Source of the DNA: Pseudomonas fluorescens
GTDB taxonomy: Bacteria; Pseudomonadota; Gammaproteobacteria; Pseudomonadales; Pseudomonadaceae
Direction: 5' to 3'
DNA length: 64,000 nt
NCBI RefSeq assembly: GCF_902497995.1
Contig: NZ_CABVII010000026.1
Coordinates: 1 to 64,000 of the forward strand
The notes under the pieces were generated by a model. It saw nothing but the letters and a program-made list of their open reading frames with translations, was not told the DNA's origin and searched no databases. Below, one piece after another: positions 60,519-64,000 of the stretch; the first letter of the stretch is position 1; every line of letters begins with the position of its first letter. Both the position numbers and the translations under genes were made by a program.

Positions 60519-60648
60519 GGCGGCTGTGCGCGGGACGTCTTCGGACGTGCCGGTTTCCTAATTTCCCGGTTTTCCAACCTGCGCACAGCTGCCACCCATT
60601 CGCTTGGAAACGAACGAGGCAGCTCCTCAAATTAGGAGTGACACAATG
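60519..60648 (+). promoter_or_regulatory. Structured 5' leader of the DUF3077 gene with loop-SD complementarity
   Basis: GGCGGCTGTGCGC (60519-60531) pairs with GCGCACAGCTGCC (60581-60593) as 13 bp with one wobble. It encloses ACGTC-TTCG-GACGT (60535-60548, a stable UUCG tetraloop) and CCGG-12 bases-CCGG (60550-60569). The 12-base loop holds TCCTAATTT (60556-60564), perfectly complementary to AAATTAGGA (60629-60637), which contains the ribosome binding site AGGAG (60634-60638). That site also sits in its own hairpin CTCCT-CAAATT-AGGAG. Both pairings would hide the site. This is direct sequence evidence for structure; a regulatory role is inference. Confidence 0.6.
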
Positions 60649-60921
60649 ACTAAAACAAATCCGTCCGAACCCTCAGAGCTGAAAACCATCGGTTTTACGC
60701 CCTTCATCTACTGCTCGAACCAGCCGCTGTTCCATGTCAGTCGTGGCGTTCCCATTGCTGATGCCTTGGCCCAGGCTTCCGACCTGCTGTTCCTCGCCAA
60801 AGCACTTACCGTGGATGCCGCCTACACGAAAGACACCGACTGCCATGCCTGGGCCGCGCACTATCTGACGGCGATGAGCAAAGCGGTGATCGATGATGTC
60901 GTGAAAGTGCTGAAACGATGA
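60646..60921 (+). CDS. DUF3077 family small protein
   Basis: A 91-residue protein of unknown function, recognised as DUF3077-like (FHVSRGVPIADALAQASDLLFLAKAL and a C-terminal helix AMSKAVIDDVVKVLKR). This family is small, mostly helical and multi-copy in Pseudomonas accessory regions. The ATG at 60646 has AGGAG 7 bases upstream; an earlier in-frame start lies inside the structured leader and is not credible. It has no partner gene and is followed by a hairpin. Confidence 0.75.
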   Translation: MTKTNPSEPSELKTIGFTPFIYCSNQPLFHVSRGVPIADALAQASDLLFLAKALTVDAAYTKDTDCHAWAAHYLTAMSKAVIDDVVKVLKR

Positions 60922-60971
60922 CCTGCCCGAACTGCAGCGGGTCTGAAGAGTAGCGGCGCTCCCATGAGTGC

Positions 60972-60989
60972 GCCCCGATTTATCGGGGC
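60972..60989. terminator. Hairpin between convergent DUF3077 and M41-like genes
   Basis: GCCCCGAT pairs with ATCGGGGC over a TT loop, an 8-bp perfect stem 50 bases after the DUF3077 stop. Neither strand has a proper T-run, so termination efficiency is uncertain. Confidence 0.5.
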
Positions 60990-61001
60990 TCCGCCCTCAG
61001 C

Positions 61002-61649
61002 TCAAGAAACTACACATAACGCTGGAATAGCCTGCACTGGCCGCAGCCGTTCAAGCATTTCCCCCGTCAACACAACCTCATACGTATCCCCCGCCCTTCC
61101 CCACTGCTCCACCATGACCATGCCGTCCACCAACGCCAATGCCAATTCGGTAATCGTGTCGGCCAACGCCTCCACGATTTCTTGAGTCCGCAGCCACACG
61201 CGATCGGTAATCTCCTTGAGCTCCGCCGTTATGCGGTCAGACGACGCGGGATCCGTATCGGGGTAGGCGATGTTGCGTAGCAGTTGCTGCAACTCCCTTA
61301 CTTTTGCGTAATCCTGTTCCGCCCCAAGGCCTCCTTTGAGGATGGTGGTCGCTTTCGGCTTATCAACGAGTTTCCTGGGCGAATGTGTTGAAGATAATGT
61401 CTGCCCCATGGCGCCCGCCAAGAGGACCATCATCCGGGCTTGCAAATACTCCTTCATCGCGTCTATCGACGAAATTGACCGCGCCAAGGTGATGGAAGCG
61501 CCCCCTTGATGCCGTAAGTCCATGGTCACTGTCAGGGTCACGCCGCCCGTTGCAAACCCCAAGGCACGGGCCATGACGTAGTGCGCCATTTCGTGATGTG
61601 CGATCTGCAATGCATGATCCCGTACAGCGGGAGGCATCTTTTTCGTCAT
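61002..61649 (-). CDS. Stand-alone M41-like (FtsH protease domain) metallopeptidase
   Basis: A 215-residue protein with a zincin motif HHEMAHYVMARALGF (HExxH near residues 18-23) followed by VTLTVTMDLRHQGGASIT, as in the FtsH peptidase domain. GGLGAEQDYAKVRELQQLL near 110-128 aligns with GAxND-KAxxIAR of FtsH, giving the third zinc ligand Asp. There is no AAA+ domain or membrane segment. The ATG at 61649 has GAGG upstream. A soluble M41 domain without its unfoldase is unusual; it may act with another ATPase or regulate a specific target. Family assignment is mine by motif and is moderately sure. Confidence 0.6.
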   Translation of the reverse strand: MTKKMPPAVRDHALQIAHHEMAHYVMARALGFATGGVTLTVTMDLRHQGGASITLARSISSIDAMKEYLQARMMVLLAGAMGQTLSSTHSPRKLVDKPKATTILKGGLGAEQDYAKVRELQQLLRNIAYPDTDPASSDRITAELKEITDRVWLRTQEIVEALADTITELALALVDGMVMVEQWGRAGDTYEVVLTGEMLERLRPVQAIPALCVVS

Positions 61650-61931
61650 TTGCGTCACCTCGCATCCCTGGATTTCGCATTCGACTACGAGTCAGTGTGG
61701 GTGTCCATCCTGACGATCCGTTGATGGCATAGAGCTTGGTTGTCACCAAGGGAAGCGCATCTGCCCACAAGGCGTTCGCGTAGCGCTGAAAGTAACTTGC
61801 CAATACTTCCACCCAGTTGCAAAACACAGCTGTTTTACTTAATCTTGCCGGTAATATACCCGCCATGCCTATGGATGCTTATGCAACAAGCACAAATTGC
61901 GCGGGTCTTTCAGGGTGTGATAACGCCTAAC
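61650..61931. other. Intergenic region with no gene seen
   Basis: About 280 bases between the M41-like gene and the gcd terminator. It is richer in A/T than the flanks. AACAAGCACAAATTGCGCGG near 61885 is a loose echo of the repeat after the partial tRNA. No credible ORF. Confidence 0.5.
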
Positions 61932-61959
61932 AAAAAGCCGCGCAATTGCGCGGCTTTTT
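61932..61959 (-). terminator. Terminator of gcd
   Basis: AAAAAGCCGCGCAATTGCGCGGCTTTTT is a perfect palindrome with T-runs on both strands, 20 bases past the gcd stop. Confidence 0.9.
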
Positions 61960-61978
61960 CGTACCTTCGATTCAGCCT

Positions 61979-64000
61979 TTACTTAGGCAACGCATACGCA
62001 ATCACGTAGTCCCCACGATCCGTCGACTGCCGCGCACCGCCAACAGTAAGCAGGATGTACTGCTTGCCCGTTTTCGGCGAAACATAGGTCATCGGCCCGG
62101 ACTGACTCCCCACCGGCAAACGCGACTTCCAGATTTCATTACCATTGCCCGTATCGAAAGCACGCAGGTAGAAGTCCTGAGTACCCGCGAAGAACAGCAG
62201 GCCCGACTGGGTCGCCAGCGACGCACCAAGGGTCGGCATGCCGATCGGGATCGGCAGGTGCATGCGGATGCCCAGCGGACCAGTGTCCTGCACCGTGCCG
62301 ACCGGAACCTGCCACATCAGCTTGCGAGTCTTGAGGTCGATGGCGGACATGGTGCCGAACGGTGGTTTCTGGCACGGAATGCCGGCCGCCGACAGGAAGC
62401 GTTCGCGCATGGCGCCGAACGGTGTGCCTTCCTGCGGCACCACGCCCATTTCGATTCCGCTGGCCCCGGCGGCGATCTTGTCGCGGGGGATCATGTAGTT
62501 GGCCAAGCCCAGGCGCATGTCGTTGACGAACATGTAGTTCGTGTTCGGATCAACCGAGACGCTGCCCCAGTTCATGCCACCCAGGGAACCCGGGAACTGC
62601 AAGGCACGGTCCATGCCCGGCGGGGTGTAGACGCCTTCATGGCGCATGCCTTTGAACTGGATGCGGCACATCAACTGGTCGAAAGGCGTGGCGCCCCACA
62701 TGTCCGATTCGGTGAGTGTCTGGTTGCCGATGGACGGCATGTCCACCGAGAACGGCTGGGTCGGCGAGTAGCGTTCGCCAGGCACGTTGCCTTGCGGGAC
62801 CGGACGCTCTTCGACGCGGGCGATCGGCACGCCGGTTTCGCGGTTGAGCAGGAAGATCTCGCCCTGTTTGGTGACTTGCGCCAGGGCTGGCTGAGTGCCG
62901 CCCTTATCGTCTGGCACGTCGTACAGCAGCGGCTGGGCTGGCAGGTCGAAGTCCCACAGGTCGTGGTGAGTGGTCTGGAAATGCCAGCGCACCTGACCGG
63001 TCTTCACGTCGATGGCGACGATGGACGAGCTCCACTTGTCGTCAAATTCAGTGCGTTGGCCGGCGAAGAAGTCCGGCGTGGCGTTGCCGGTGGGCAGGTA
63101 AACCAGACCGAGCCTGGCATCGTAGGACATGGCCGACCAGACGTTCGGTGTGCCACGGGTATAGGTTTCGCCGGCTGGCGGACGTTTGGTGGTGTTCGGG
63201 TTACCCGGATCCCAGGCCCACACCAGCTCACCGCTGCGCACGTCGTAGGCACGGACCACACCTGGCGGTTCGCCGGTGGAATAGTTATCGGCCACGCGGC
63301 CGCCGATGATCACCACGTCCCCTGCTACCAGCGGGGTCGAGGTCTGCTGGTAATAACCGGGCTTCACTTCGCCCATGTCGGTGGTCAGGTCGACCGTGCC
63401 TTTGTTGCCAAACTCTTCACACGGCTGGCCGGTTTCGGCATTGAGCGCGATCAGACGGGCGTCACCGGTTGGCAGGAACAGACGTTTGGTACAGGCCGAT
63501 GGCTGCTCGACTGTAGATGCAGCACTCGCGTCGGAGTAACCCAGGCCCCGGCAGCGCTGCCAGTTTGGCGCGGTGCCCTGCGGATCGAACTTCCAGCGCT
63601 GGGCGCCGGTGTCGGCATCCAGGGCAAAGACTTTGCCGTAGGCGGTGCAGGTGTAGACGGTGTCGCCGATTTGCAGCGGCGTGTTCTGGTCTTCGGCGCC
63701 GGCGCCGGTGCTTTGCGGAATGTCGCCGGTGCGGAAGGTCCAGGCCACTTGCAGCTGGTCGATGTTGCCTTTGTTGATCTGGTCCAGCGCGGCAAAGCGG
63801 TTGCCGGCGGTGGTGTTGCCCCAATGCGCCCAGTCTTTCTGCTCAGTGCCCGCAGCGACCGGCGTCACAGCGGGTTCACTGCTGGCCTTGACCACATGGG
63901 TGGGCACGAACATGTAGGCCAGCGTTGCAACGACGCCAACGCCCAGAATGCCAGCCAGACCGTAGGCGCCACGGCCCGCCGTCGCGCCCGAGGCACGCAC
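61979..64000 (-). CDS. gcd: PQQ-dependent membrane glucose dehydrogenase, partial (N terminus off window)
   Basis: Gcd oxidises glucose to gluconate in the periplasm and passes electrons to ubiquinone; the acid formed dissolves mineral phosphate. 673 residues are visible, lacking roughly the first 130 (most membrane segments); the last membrane segment GLAGILGVGVVATLAYMFVP is present. Quinoprotein propeller features include WAHWGNTTAGNRFAALDQIN, TGDARLIALNAETGQPCEEFG, YDVRSGELVWAWDPG and WSSSIVAIDVKTGQVRWHFQTTHHDLWDFD. The C terminus GGARQSTDRGDYVIAYALPK is the family end. The gene continues to the right past 64000. Confidence 0.95.
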   Translation of the reverse strand: MRASGATAGRGAYGLAGILGVGVVATLAYMFVPTHVVKASSEPAVTPVAAGTEQKDWAHWGNTTAGNRFAALDQINKGNIDQLQVAWTFRTGDIPQSTGAGAEDQNTPLQIGDTVYTCTAYGKVFALDADTGAQRWKFDPQGTAPNWQRCRGLGYSDASAASTVEQPSACTKRLFLPTGDARLIALNAETGQPCEEFGNKGTVDLTTDMGEVKPGYYQQTSTPLVAGDVVIIGGRVADNYSTGEPPGVVRAYDVRSGELVWAWDPGNPNTTKRPPAGETYTRGTPNVWSAMSYDARLGLVYLPTGNATPDFFAGQRTEFDDKWSSSIVAIDVKTGQVRWHFQTTHHDLWDFDLPAQPLLYDVPDDKGGTQPALAQVTKQGEIFLLNRETGVPIARVEERPVPQGNVPGERYSPTQPFSVDMPSIGNQTLTESDMWGATPFDQLMCRIQFKGMRHEGVYTPPGMDRALQFPGSLGGMNWGSVSVDPNTNYMFVNDMRLGLANYMIPRDKIAAGASGIEMGVVPQEGTPFGAMRERFLSAAGIPCQKPPFGTMSAIDLKTRKLMWQVPVGTVQDTGPLGIRMHLPIPIGMPTLGASLATQSGLLFFAGTQDFYLRAFDTGNGNEIWKSRLPVGSQSGPMTYVSPKTGKQYILLTVGGARQSTDRGDYVIAYALPK

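Overview
The window is a chromosomal segment of a fluorescent-type Pseudomonas (P. fluorescens/P. putida side of the genus). Evidence: GC-rich coding sequence, Pseudomonas-type REP/REPIN repeats, and a gene order that as I recall it follows P. aeruginosa PAO1 from the rmcA/rpoD region (about PA0575) to tyrS and an rRNA operon (about PA0668), read in reverse. Most of it is core genome. The PAO1 pyocin cluster between trpE and trpG is absent, and a GDSL autotransporter esterase stands there instead. The species cannot be fixed from sequence inspection alone.

Layout. 1-485: leader and three tandem promoters of an rRNA operon that leaves the window to the left. 486-6067: tyrS, a mepM-like endopeptidase, anmK, erpA and argC. 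6203-10515: hemJ, a nitronate monooxygenase, a DUF805 protein, an SDR, a HIT protein and coq7. 10657-12687: an OsmC protein, vfr and a lipoate-ligase-like gene. 12847-20878: trpCDG, the esterase, trpE, gph and rpe, with two matching Trp leader peptides ahead of trpG and trpE. 21193-29241: an AgtABCD-like 4-aminobutyrate/5-aminovalerate ABC transporter with an AgtSR-like two-component system. 29315-32906: a DUF3530 protein and amgK-murU-djlA. 33037-40684: lptD-surA-pdxA-rsmA-apaG-apaH-glpE. 40981-45935: the starvation triad prkA-yeaH-spoVR. 45999-49869: cca, folK, folB, plsY and tsaD. 50069-54660: rpsU-dnaG-rpoD. 54783-58529: the c-di-GMP enzyme rmcA. 58546-58621: a tRNA with CAU anticodon. 58622-61978: a small accessory zone. 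61979-64000: gcd, cut by the right edge.

Links between genes: anmK, amgK and murU supply three steps of peptidoglycan recycling to UDP-MurNAc. lptD and surA build the outer membrane together. rpsU, dnaG and rpoD form the macromolecular synthesis cluster. The trp genes, split into trpE and trpGDC, appear to share one tryptophan-sensing leader design; the trpE leader is the in-frame 3' end of gph.

The accessory zone begins at the 3' end of the tRNA, whose last part is repeated 1.15 kb downstream. It holds a PP2C-like protein lacking one motif, an orphan HigA-like antitoxin with a remnant of its toxin, a DUF3077 gene behind a strongly folded leader whose hairpin loop is complementary to the ribosome binding site, and a stand-alone FtsH-type (M41-like) protease domain. 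The DUF3077 leader is the best candidate here for an undescribed regulatory element.
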